From positions 1 to 64,000 of the forward strand of contig CAZHQG010000014.1 of the NCBI GenBank assembly GCA_964534275.1: DNA of 64,000 bases, written 5' to 3'. The position numbers were made by a program, and so were the translations under genes. The stretch is from HRBIN30 sp964534275 (GTDB lineage: Bacteria; Desulfobacterota; Binatia; HRBIN30). Positions 42,199 through 50,754 of this stretch are shown here, in pieces (positions within the stretch are counted from its first letter, which is position 1; the number at the start of each line of letters is the position of its first letter). The notes beneath the pieces were generated by a model. It was not told the origin of the DNA. It did no database searches and saw only the letters and a list, made by a program, of their open reading frames with translations.

Positions 42199-43620
42199 CT
42201 AAATGTTGAGCGGGCGGCCATCCACAGCCAAGGCCGCTTCGCGCAACGCTTCGGGTAGGGTCGGGTGCGCGTGACAGGTACGCGCGAGGTCTTCCGCGCT
42301 GGCACCAAACTCGATCGCGAGTGCTGCCTCGGCAATGAGATCCGAAGCGCGCGGACCGAGGATATGCACGCCGAGGATCCGATCGGTCTTCGCGTCGGCA
42401 ATAACCTTCACTTGTCCCTCGGTTTCCCCCAGGCACCGCGCACGCCCGTTGGCAAGAAATGGGAAGGTGCCGACGCGCACTTCGAGGCCACGTTCCCGCG
42501 CGGCATCTTCCGTGAGCCCAACGCCGGCAAGTTCCGGGTTCGTGTACACCACGTTGGGCACGGCATCGTAATTCACGTGGCCGGCGATCCCGCACATTCG
42601 CTCCACGGCTGCCACGCCTTCTTCCTCCGCCTTGTGGGCCAACATCGGACCCGGAATTACGTCGCCAATCGCGAAGATGCCTGGGACACTGGTTCGATAA
42701 TCGGCATCCACTTGGATGAAGCCCCGTCGGTCCCGCGCGACGCCAAGTTGGTCGAGCCCCAACCCTTCGGTGTACGGGCGCCGTCCGACGGCAACGAGGA
42801 CACAGTCCACCTCGACCATCGACGTCTTGCCCTTGTGTTCGAGAACCACCCGCACGCCTGTAGCGGTGCGTTCCGCGCTTTGCGCCGTGGTCTCGAGCTC
42901 GATCCGGAGGCCTTGCCGCTGCAAGCTTTTCTGCAACAGATCGGCCAGTTTGCGGTCCATCCCGGGCAAGATCCGATCGAGGAACTCGACCACCAGCACT
43001 TCTGCGCCCAGGCGCGACCAGACCGAACCGAGTTCCAGCCCCACCGCACCGGCGCCCACCACCAACATTTTCTTCGGCACGGAAGCCAACGAAAGCGCTT
43101 CCGTCGACGACACGATCCGTTCGCCATCGAACGGGAGCCCCGGAAGCTCAGCAGGCACGCTTCCGGTGGCAACAAGGATGCGCTTCGTCAACAGTTCGCG
43201 CTCGCCATTCGCGCCCTGCACCACCACGCGTCCCGGCGCGGCAATGCGTGCCGTGCCCTGGATCCGTTCGATGCCGTGCTTTTTGAACAACCCCGCGATG
43301 CCCTGGGTGAGCACTTTCACGACGCGATCTTTTCGCGCCATCATGGCTCCAAGGTCGAGTTCCGCTCCGGCAACACGGATTCCGTGCGCCGCCATCCCGC
43401 TGCGCACCTGAAAGTAGAGCTCGCTGGAATCGAGCAACGCCTTACTGGGAATGCACCCTATGTTCAGACAGGTGCCCCCCAGTTGCGGTGCCTTTTCCAC
43501 GCAGGCCACCCGCATCCCTAACTGCGCGGCGCGAATCGCTGCGATGTAGCCCCCGGGGCCAGCGCCCACTACCACCAAGTCCCAAGGATCCGCTCCTGTC
43601 GTAGTCCGATTCTCCGCCAT
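42199..43620 (-). CDS. lpdA: Dihydrolipoamide dehydrogenase (E3)
   Basis: 473 residues. FAD site VVGAGPGGYIAAIRAAQLGM (about 17), the redox disulfide in GGTCLNIGCIPSK (about 46-53), NAD site VVGAGAVGLELGSVW (about 180), and the C-terminal HAHPTLPEALREAAL His-Glu base. Re-oxidises dihydrolipoyl groups of the 2-oxoglutarate dehydrogenase complex. The ATG at 43620 has GAGGAGAAAAACC upstream; the longer frame is poorly supported. Last gene of the EIIA-sucA-sucB-lpdA run. Confidence 0.96.
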   Translation of the reverse strand: MAENRTTTGADPWDLVVVGAGPGGYIAAIRAAQLGMRVACVEKAPQLGGTCLNIGCIPSKALLDSSELYFQVRSGMAAHGIRVAGAELDLGAMMARKDRVVKVLTQGIAGLFKKHGIERIQGTARIAAPGRVVVQGANGERELLTKRILVATGSVPAELPGLPFDGERIVSSTEALSLASVPKKMLVVGAGAVGLELGSVWSRLGAEVLVVEFLDRILPGMDRKLADLLQKSLQRQGLRIELETTAQSAERTATGVRVVLEHKGKTSMVEVDCVLVAVGRRPYTEGLGLDQLGVARDRRGFIQVDADYRTSVPGIFAIGDVIPGPMLAHKAEEEGVAAVERMCGIAGHVNYDAVPNVVYTNPELAGVGLTEDAARERGLEVRVGTFPFLANGRARCLGETEGQVKVIADAKTDRILGVHILGPRASDLIAEAALAIEFGASAEDLARTCHAHPTLPEALREAALAVDGRPLNI

Positions 43621-43702
43621 GGTTTTTCTCCTCTGCGCGCTGTCACGCCTGCCGTGATCAGTACGCGGCCGCCGCTTTGCCACAAAGCGTCGCGCGGCCT
43701 GC

Positions 43703-45040
43703 TTACACCCCGAGCAGCAAGCGGGCCGGGTCTTCGATGCGCTCCTTGACCCGCACCAAGAAGGTCACCGCTTGCTCGCCGTCGACCAAGCGGTGATCGT
43801 ACGACAAGGCGACGTACATCATCGGGCGGATGACAATCTGGTCGTCTACCACCACGGGGCGCTTTTCGATCTTGTGCATGCCGAGAATCCCGCTTTGCGG
43901 CGGATTCAAAATGGGGGTGGAAAGCAGCGATCCGAACACTCCACCGTTGGTAATCGTAAACGTGCCCCCACTGATGTCCTGAATACTGAGCTTGCCGGCG
44001 CGGGCGAGGCCAGCCAGGCGCTCGATCTCCGCCTCGATCTCCGCGAACGAGCGCTGGTCGGCATAATGCAGCACCGGCACGACGAGACCGCGCTCCGTCG
44101 CCACTGCAATGCCTAAGTGGACGTGCTTGTGGTACACGATCTCCTCGCCGTCGATGAACGCATTCACGACGGGGATTTCTTGCAGCGCCGCCACGCACGC
44201 CTTGGCAAAAAACGACATGAACCCGAGATTCACTCCGTAGCGTTTTTGAAAACGCTCCCGATACTGTGCCCTCAAAGCCATCACCGCGCTCATATCGATC
44301 TCGTTAAAGGTGGTGAGAATCGCCGCGGTGTGTTGCGCTTGGACGAGGCGCTCCGCGATGCGCTTGCGCAGGTGCGACATGGGCACCCGTTCTTCCTCGG
44401 CAGCCGACGGTACTGGCGCTGGCTGCTCCAGCTTCACCCCCTCCACCCGCGGCTCGGCTTGTTTGCCTGTGGGCGGCTTTTCTTCTTCGGTCCGCCCTGC
44501 AGCTTCGGCAGGCGGCGCCGGCTGAGGTGCTTGCTGTGCAGTTCGCTGTTCCAAGTAGGCCAACACGTCCGCCTTGGTTAGCCGGCCACCTTTCCCACTG
44601 GCGGGGATTTGCGCCGCATCCAAACGGTGCTCCTCGACGAGCCGCCGCACGGCGGGGCTCAGCGGGGGCGCTCCCTCGGCGGGCGGTGGCACTGGCGGCG
44701 CTGTTGCTGCGGGAGTCGCTGGCTGAGCTGGTTGGGGCTGTGTTGGTCGTGGCTCCGCTGGCGGTGGGGGCGGCGATGGTTGTGCTGCCTTCGCTGGTTG
44801 CCCAGCGGTGGGGTCGATCGTTGCCACGAGCGCGCCCACTTCCACGGTGGCGCCTTCGGGCTGCAGGATGTGGAGCACTCCCCCGGCAGTTGCCGGGATT
44901 TCCACACTAGCCTTGTCTGTTTCCAGTTCGAGAATCGGCTCGTCGGCCGACACCATCTCGCCTTCTTTCTTGATCCAGCGCACGATCACTCCCTGGGTGA
45001 TCGATTCGCCGAGCGACGGGATGCGGACATCAACGGGCAT
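43703..45040 (-). CDS. sucB: 2-oxoglutarate dehydrogenase E2 (dihydrolipoamide succinyltransferase)
   Basis: 445 residues. One N-terminal lipoyl domain with the lipoyl lysine in ELETDKASVEIP (about 39-46), a long Pro/Ala/Gln linker, a peripheral subunit-binding domain (SPAVRRLVEEHRLDAAQIPASGKGGRLTKADVLAYLE) and the acyltransferase core with HRLVDGEQAV at the C-terminus (catalytic His). Succinyltransferase identity is inferred from coupling to sucA, which overlaps it by 11 bases. GGAGG precedes the ATG at 45040. Confidence 0.94.
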   Translation of the reverse strand: MPVDVRIPSLGESITQGVIVRWIKKEGEMVSADEPILELETDKASVEIPATAGGVLHILQPEGATVEVGALVATIDPTAGQPAKAAQPSPPPPPAEPRPTQPQPAQPATPAATAPPVPPPAEGAPPLSPAVRRLVEEHRLDAAQIPASGKGGRLTKADVLAYLEQRTAQQAPQPAPPAEAAGRTEEEKPPTGKQAEPRVEGVKLEQPAPVPSAAEEERVPMSHLRKRIAERLVQAQHTAAILTTFNEIDMSAVMALRAQYRERFQKRYGVNLGFMSFFAKACVAALQEIPVVNAFIDGEEIVYHKHVHLGIAVATERGLVVPVLHYADQRSFAEIEAEIERLAGLARAGKLSIQDISGGTFTITNGGVFGSLLSTPILNPPQSGILGMHKIEKRPVVVDDQIVIRPMMYVALSYDHRLVDGEQAVTFLVRVKERIEDPARLLLGV

Positions 45041-47768
45041 AGGTCCTCCGCAACGCTGCGTGGATAAGTTCCTGTTCTTCGCTCTGATGCACCTTATACG
45101 ACCCTGTTGCCGGACTGGCTGCGGGCCGCCGACCTGCGTAAAGCACTGGCCGGTCCTTGCCAACGAGGCGCAAGAGTCGCGGGAACATAAAGTCCCATGC
45201 ACCCATATTTTGCGGTTCTTCTTGCGCCCACATCACCTCCGCACGTTCCGGGTACACTTCGAGCGCCGTGCGCAGCTCCTTTTCCGGGAACGGATACAGT
45301 TGCTCCACGCGGATAAAGGCAATGTCGTCGATGTCCCGCTCGCGCCGGGCCACCAAGAGGTCGTAAAAAATCTTTCCGGAACACAAGATCACGCGCCGCA
45401 CCTTTGCTGGGTCGATGGGGTCGACGTCGCCCAGTACCGTTTGAAACGTGCCGTCGGTAAAATCGGCTACGGGCGACACGCATAGCTTGTGGCGCAACAA
45501 ACTCTTTGGGGTCATCAACACCAACGGTTTGCGGAAGTTCCGCCGGATTTGCCGCCTCAACGCGTGGAAGTACTGCGCGGGTGTCGTGAGGTTGCAAACC
45601 TGCAGATTGTTTTCGGCACACAGTTGCAGGAAGCGTTCGAGGCGAGCGCTGGAGTGCTCCGGACCCTGCCCCTCGTACCCGTGTGGCAAGAGCAACACGA
45701 GCCCGCTCATTTTCTGCCATTTCGATTCCGCAGAAGCGATGAACTGGTCGATGATCACCTGCGCATTGTTGGCAAAGTCGCCAAACTGCGCTTCCCACAG
45801 CACCAGGTTGCGGGGGTCTGCTGAACTAAAGCCGTATTCGAAGCCCAGTACCGCAAGCTCCGACAGCATCGTGTCGATCACCGCGAAACGGGCTTGTGTT
45901 TCCGCCAAGTGGTCGAGGGGAACGTACGGAGCACCGGTTTGCACGTCGTACCAAACGGCATGCCGCTGGCTGAAAGTCCCTCTCCCGCTGTCTTGCCCGG
46001 CAAGACGAACAGGCACGCCTTCTAACAGCAGAGAACCAAATGCCAACATTTCCGCCGTTGCCCAGTCCACTTTCCCGTCGCCTTGCAGCATTTCGATGCG
46101 TTGTTCGTAGATCCGGCGCACTTTCGGGTTGACGGCAAATCCTTCCGGCACACGCGCCGCTCGCCGGGCTACGTCTTCCAGCACCTCGCGCGGCACCGCC
46201 GTGTGGGCACTCCAATCGTCGCCTGCCCAGCGCATGCCCTTCCACACGCCACCGAACACGAACACCTGTTGCCGTGGCATGAAGTCGCGGGCGTAGTTCA
46301 GTGCATCCTCGAACAGTTCCCGCAACGCTGCAGCTTGTTCGTCGAGTTCTTGCTGGTCGACCACCCCTTCGGCCAAGAGCCGTTGAGCGTAAAGTTTCCG
46401 CACGGTCGGATGCGCTTCGATTTCGCGATACAACGTCGGCTGGGTGAACGTCGGATCGTCGGTTTCGTTATGGCCGTGGCGGCGGTAGCATACCAAGTCG
46501 ATAAACACGTCCTTCTTGAAACGAGCACGAAAGCCCGCAGCCAACCGCGCTGCCTGTACGGCGGCTTCCGGGTCGTCGGCGTTTACGTGAAAGATCGGAA
46601 CATGCAGAAACTTCGCAAGGTCGGTAGGGTACCGGGTTGGTCGATAGCGGTCGGGACTGGTGGTGAACCCGATCTGATTGTTGATGATGATGTGAATCGT
46701 GCCGCCGGTACGGTAGTCCCGGAGTTCCGACAGCGCGAGCGTTTCCGCCACGATGCCCTGGCCACAAAACGCAGCATCGCCGTGGATCACCACTGGCTGC
46801 ACACGCGACCCGTCGCGATCGTTCATGTAATGCTGCTTGCCACGGACGATCCCTTCCACCACGGGGTCGATCGCTTCTAAGTGACTTGGATTCGAGCACA
46901 GAGACAGGTGCAGCTTGTGACCGCTCCGCGTCACCAGATCCTTCGAGTATCCGAGGTGGTACTTCACGTCACCATCGCCCGGAATGTGCGCGGGCAAACG
47001 CGTCCCCTCGAACTCCGCAAAGATCATTTCGTAAGGTTTGCGCAAGACGTGTGCGAGAACGTTCAACCGCCCACGGTGCGCCATCCCCATCACGATTTCC
47101 TCCACACCTTGGCGAGCGGACTCCTCCACCAGCTCATCGAGCAGTGGAATCAACGCTTCCGCACCTTCTAGGGAGAAGCGTTTTTGCCCTAAGTACTTGA
47201 CCTGCAAAAACTGCTCGAAACTTTCCGCTTGGGTCAGGCGGGAGAGAATCTGCTTGCGATCCTCTGGTGACAGTTCCGGGCGGTTCAGCGTCGGCTCCAT
47301 GCGTTCTTGGAGCCAAGTGCGCTGGTCTTTATCGTCGGTGTGCATGTACTCCACACCGAGCGTGCCGCAGTAGGTTGCACGCAGCCGTTCAATGACTTCC
47401 CGCAGGCGACCCCGCGGAAAGCCTTTCAGCATGGGCGTTTCTACCACCCGGTCGAGATCCGCATCGGAAAACCCGAACTCCGAAGGTTCCAGCAACGGGT
47501 GGGACGGCAAGTTGTGCCCAAGCGGGTCGAGGTTCGCAATCAGGTGGCCAATCTCCCGATAGGAGTGCACGAGATTGTACACTCCGATGTGCGGGCTCGG
47601 CGCGGTCGACGGCGCCCGAGCGGCTTGGCGGTCCCTTTGTGCGAGTTCGTATCCAGCAAAAAACAGCGCCCACGAAGGGTCGACCGCATCGGGGTTGCGC
47701 CGATATCGTTCGTACATCTCTTCGATGTACTCCGCGTTCGCCCGGGTCAGGAAATCCAGTTTCGTCAC
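45030..47768 (-). CDS. sucA: 2-oxoglutarate dehydrogenase E1
   Basis: 912 residues, typical size. The N-terminal LTRANAEYIEEMYERYRRNPDAVDPSWALFF is diagnostic, followed by MGMAHRGRLNVLAHVLRKPYEMIFAEFEG (about 234), the thiamine-PP motif region GDAAFCGQGIVAETLALSELRDY and the C-terminal VEQLYPFPEKEL. Decarboxylates 2-oxoglutarate and passes succinyl to E2. First large gene of the operon, 36 bases after the EIIA gene stop. Confidence 0.96.
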   Translation of the reverse strand: MTKLDFLTRANAEYIEEMYERYRRNPDAVDPSWALFFAGYELAQRDRQAARAPSTAPSPHIGVYNLVHSYREIGHLIANLDPLGHNLPSHPLLEPSEFGFSDADLDRVVETPMLKGFPRGRLREVIERLRATYCGTLGVEYMHTDDKDQRTWLQERMEPTLNRPELSPEDRKQILSRLTQAESFEQFLQVKYLGQKRFSLEGAEALIPLLDELVEESARQGVEEIVMGMAHRGRLNVLAHVLRKPYEMIFAEFEGTRLPAHIPGDGDVKYHLGYSKDLVTRSGHKLHLSLCSNPSHLEAIDPVVEGIVRGKQHYMNDRDGSRVQPVVIHGDAAFCGQGIVAETLALSELRDYRTGGTIHIIINNQIGFTTSPDRYRPTRYPTDLAKFLHVPIFHVNADDPEAAVQAARLAAGFRARFKKDVFIDLVCYRRHGHNETDDPTFTQPTLYREIEAHPTVRKLYAQRLLAEGVVDQQELDEQAAALRELFEDALNYARDFMPRQQVFVFGGVWKGMRWAGDDWSAHTAVPREVLEDVARRAARVPEGFAVNPKVRRIYEQRIEMLQGDGKVDWATAEMLAFGSLLLEGVPVRLAGQDSGRGTFSQRHAVWYDVQTGAPYVPLDHLAETQARFAVIDTMLSELAVLGFEYGFSSADPRNLVLWEAQFGDFANNAQVIIDQFIASAESKWQKMSGLVLLLPHGYEGQGPEHSSARLERFLQLCAENNLQVCNLTTPAQYFHALRRQIRRNFRKPLVLMTPKSLLRHKLCVSPVADFTDGTFQTVLGDVDPIDPAKVRRVILCSGKIFYDLLVARRERDIDDIAFIRVEQLYPFPEKELRTALEVYPERAEVMWAQEEPQNMGAWDFMFPRLLRLVGKDRPVLYAGRRPAASPATGSYKVHQSEEQELIHAALRRTYAR

Positions 47769-47804
47769 AACGCGCCTCCAAACGTTTCGAGCATAGCAGC
47801 CGCG

Positions 47805-48287
47805 CTAGAACCCGAAGCGCCCCCCGGACCCATCGTGACCGCGCAACACCACCCAGACCTCCTGCGGGGAAGTGGCTCGCTTCAGTTGCGAGCGGCACTC
47901 CGCTGACTGAAACAGCATGGAGAGCGCAGAGAGAAACTCGAGGTGAAGCTCAGCCGTTTGCGGAGACGATACCACGAGCGCAACGATCGAAATCGGCAGT
48001 CCAAAGGCAACCGAGTATACCTCGCGCGCGTCCACCGCGAGCGCACAGGCAACCCCCGCAACCCCAGCAGTGCGCACGTGAGGGATGCTCACCCCGATGT
48101 CCACCATCGCGGTACTGTTTTCGCGTTCCCGTGCGCACACCCCGCGAACAGTTTCCTCCAAAACCTCTTGGGGTAGGCGCCCGGCAGCTACCAGTCGTTC
48201 TGCCAGCGCTCGCACCGTTGCTTCGAGGCTTGGCCACGACTTCCCCACGACGATTGCGGTTTCATCTAAAACGTCCGTTACCCGCAT
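47805..48287 (-). CDS. PTS EIIA (fructose/nitrogen-type) domain protein
   Basis: 160 residues, single EIIA-2 domain. The phosphorylatable His70 lies in IGVSIPHVRTAGVAG, and LVVSSPQTAELHLEFLSALSMLF closes the fold. No EI, HPr, EIIB or EIIC gene is visible in the window, so a regulatory PTSNtr-like role is more likely than transport (inference). It ends 36 bases before sucA on the same strand. ATG at 48287 chosen over an ATG 22 codons upstream with no family sequence. Confidence 0.86.
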   Translation of the reverse strand: MRVTDVLDETAIVVGKSWPSLEATVRALAERLVAAGRLPQEVLEETVRGVCARERENSTAMVDIGVSIPHVRTAGVAGVACALAVDAREVYSVAFGLPISIVALVVSSPQTAELHLEFLSALSMLFQSAECRSQLKRATSPQEVWVVLRGHDGSGGRFGF

Positions 48288-48506
48288 GCGCGCCGCCTGT
48301 CCCTGGAGCTGCACATGAAACCCAAGAGAACGCAATTTCTTTCCCGGTTGCAAGGGAGCATCGGGCGTGCACGTGCAACAACGCTCCCACTGTTCGGGGA
48401 ACTAGAGCTCAACATTCGGAACGGCTTGAACAGCCCGGTTCTCTCACCTGCGGCAACGCACCCGCTGGCTAGCCCCACGCACGACACTTTCGCTATACGG
48501 CCTACC

Positions 48507-49712
48507 ATGTTTACCGCCGTTCGCCTGCCACCCAAGCGCCCGGGGCGTGTCCACTCCATCGAGGAGTGTCTCGCCGATTTGCGCGCTGGGAAGATGGTCA
48601 TTCTGATGGACGACGAGAACCGGGAGAACGAAGGCGACTTGTGCCTGGCCGCCGAGAAGGTCACTCCCGAAGCGATCAACTTCATGTCGAAGTACGGGCG
48701 CGGCTTGATTTGTCTTGCGCTCACCGAGGAGCGGGTACGCGAACTTGGCCTTCCCATGATGGTTGCGGAAAACCGTGCGCCGTTGGGCACGGCGTTTACG
48801 GTGTCGATCGATGCGCGTCACGGAATCACCACCGGAGTGAGTGCCGCAGATCGCGCGCACACGATCCGAGTAGCTATTCGAGACGGTACACGCCCGGGCG
48901 ACCTGGTCGTACCAGGCCACGTGTTCCCCCTGATGGCACGACGAGGCGGAGTGTTGGTTCGCACGGGCCAAACGGAAGGGTCTGTCGACTTGGCACGGCT
49001 CGCGGGTTTGCGTCCGGCCGCGGTGATTTGCGAGATCATGAAAGACGACGGCACGATGGCCCGCTTGCCGGACTTGGAGCGTTTTGCCGCGACGCACAAT
49101 CTCAAAATCTGCACGATCGCCGACTTGATTCAGTACCGGCTGCGGCACGACTCTTTGGTGCACCGTGTCGCTGAAGCAAAGTTCGAAAGCCGTTTTGGGG
49201 GAGAGTTCCAGATTTACGTGTACCACACGGACGTCGACGACGGAGAGCACGTGGCGCTGGTCAAGGGCGAGATTTCCCCGGACGAGCCAGTTTTAGTGCG
49301 CGCGCACGCGGAGTTCCTTCCGGGGGACGTTTTTAACATGGCGGAACAAAATACGGCGGCCCTGCTCCAAGAGTCGATGCGGGTCATCGGCGAAGCGGGC
49401 AAGGGGGTTGTCGTGTACCTGCGCCGCGAAGGCCGGGGAGCGGAACTGGCACACCTGAAAAAGCAACTCGCACGCAATCCGAGCACCGACCCCGAGTCGC
49501 GTCACCGGGCGTTTCGCGACTACGGGATCGGCGCGCAAATTTTGCGCGACGTGGGGGTACGCAAGATTCGCCTGCTCACGAACACTCCCCGGCGCTTGGT
49601 CAGCCTGCCTGGCTACGGGCTCGAGATCGTGGAATGCGTGCCGATCGCACTCGAGGGAAAGCCGGCGCGTGCTACTGCGAAACGCGCCCGTTCAGCGAAG
49701 CTCGGCCGCTAA
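48507..49712 (+). CDS. ribB: RibB (DHBP synthase) with degenerate RibA-like C-terminal domain
   Basis: 401 residues. The N-terminal DHBP synthase (about 15-215) is intact: DDENRENEGDL (35-45), TGVSAADRAHTI (109-120) and DDGTMARLPDL (180-190); the metal-binding GHTE motif is GQTE (Gln155). The C-terminal GTP cyclohydrolase II half keeps RDYGIGAQILRD but has lost all three zinc cysteines: Phe270, Gln281 and Thr283 stand where ECL and RCDC should be. It should make DHBP only; another GTP cyclohydrolase would be needed for riboflavin. Similar RibBX-type proteins are known in other proteobacteria. Confidence 0.92.
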   Translation: MFTAVRLPPKRPGRVHSIEECLADLRAGKMVILMDDENRENEGDLCLAAEKVTPEAINFMSKYGRGLICLALTEERVRELGLPMMVAENRAPLGTAFTVSIDARHGITTGVSAADRAHTIRVAIRDGTRPGDLVVPGHVFPLMARRGGVLVRTGQTEGSVDLARLAGLRPAAVICEIMKDDGTMARLPDLERFAATHNLKICTIADLIQYRLRHDSLVHRVAEAKFESRFGGEFQIYVYHTDVDDGEHVALVKGEISPDEPVLVRAHAEFLPGDVFNMAEQNTAALLQESMRVIGEAGKGVVVYLRREGRGAELAHLKKQLARNPSTDPESRHRAFRDYGIGAQILRDVGVRKIRLLTNTPRRLVSLPGYGLEIVECVPIALEGKPARATAKRARSAKLGR

Positions 49713-49794
49713 AGTTGGCGAACCTCTTCCTGCTCGGCGAGCGGTCTGGCAACAAACGGACCATTCCGCGCCGCGCACTGCCTGGCAACAGGCG

Positions 49795-50676
49795 TCACTG
49801 AATCTTCTCCACCCACTTGCCCAAATCCCACGCATAGGTTGCGCCAAGCTGGAGGCCGAAGTCTTCGCTCGCGGTGTCGAACCCGACCGACGCCCCAGCA
49901 AAAAAACCAAAGCTGCCTTGGGACACGTGTACACCGAACGTGCCGCGCTGCCGGTCGTTCCCAAACCGGGACCCTGCGAGCCCGGAGATTTCTCCGAGCA
50001 AGCGCAGCTTGCTCGAACCCTCCTGCCGGCTCCCGAACGCCGGACTCTCCACCGCCACGGAGTACACGAACAAGTCGTCTTGGCCGCCCGGCCCGAAGCG
50101 ATTTCCTAACAGCTGTCCCGGGTTTCCGAGCAACAAAATTCCGAGGTTCGTGTGCACGCGAACAGGGCCAAAATTTTTCGATACCAGAGCCAAGAGATCG
50201 AAGTCCGTTTCGTCCGTGCCCAGACGGTCGTCTTTGTTCGCGTTCGGCAGCTTGGTGCCAAAGCGCACCGCGAAAGCGGGATACAGTTCGTCTTCGCCGC
50301 GCACACGAACCTTCGTGTGCAGCCGGGCATCTCCAGAACCGTACTGCCAGTTCGTTTCACCACGGGCGGTTTTTTCGTCGAGATACAAGGTCTCGTACTC
50401 AGCTTCGATTTCGACCCAGTCCGCCGCGCCGGCCCGAAACCCTACCCGTGGTACGTGCCACCGGTCTTGCCGGTCCAACGCAGCCGGAGCGGTGAAATAC
50501 GGAAATCGTTCGTCGCGTACATAGCCGAGCGCAAATGTCAGCTCTCCTCGCCCGTCGGGCAGGATGGCGGCATCGAGGGTGCCGAGGGGCTTTAGCGATC
50601 GGGCCACCGCAAGGACCGGCGCACCAAGAGTGACCACCACGACGCTCCACATCCACCACCATCGCCACACGCGCAT
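49795..50676 (-). CDS. Predicted outer-membrane beta-barrel protein
   Basis: 293 residues. Signal peptide about 1-26. The rest alternates beta strands with aromatic girdle residues (FALGYVRDERFPYF, RAGAADWVEIEAEYETLY, ELYPAFAVRFGTKLPN) and a final strand YAWDLGKW, typical of outer-membrane barrels of the MetA-pathway/phenol-degradation kind. Substrate unknown. Convergent with ribB and divergent from dsbD. Confidence 0.65.
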   Translation of the reverse strand: MRVWRWWWMWSVVVVTLGAPVLAVARSLKPLGTLDAAILPDGRGELTFALGYVRDERFPYFTAPAALDRQDRWHVPRVGFRAGAADWVEIEAEYETLYLDEKTARGETNWQYGSGDARLHTKVRVRGEDELYPAFAVRFGTKLPNANKDDRLGTDETDFDLLALVSKNFGPVRVHTNLGILLLGNPGQLLGNRFGPGGQDDLFVYSVAVESPAFGSRQEGSSKLRLLGEISGLAGSRFGNDRQRGTFGVHVSQGSFGFFAGASVGFDTASEDFGLQLGATYAWDLGKWVEKIQ

Positions 50677-50754
50677 CTCTCGATCCCTCTTGGTGCTACG
50701 GTGTTTTGCGTGCTTATCCGTAACAATCGCGCTTGTTGCAAGACTCTAGGGCGT

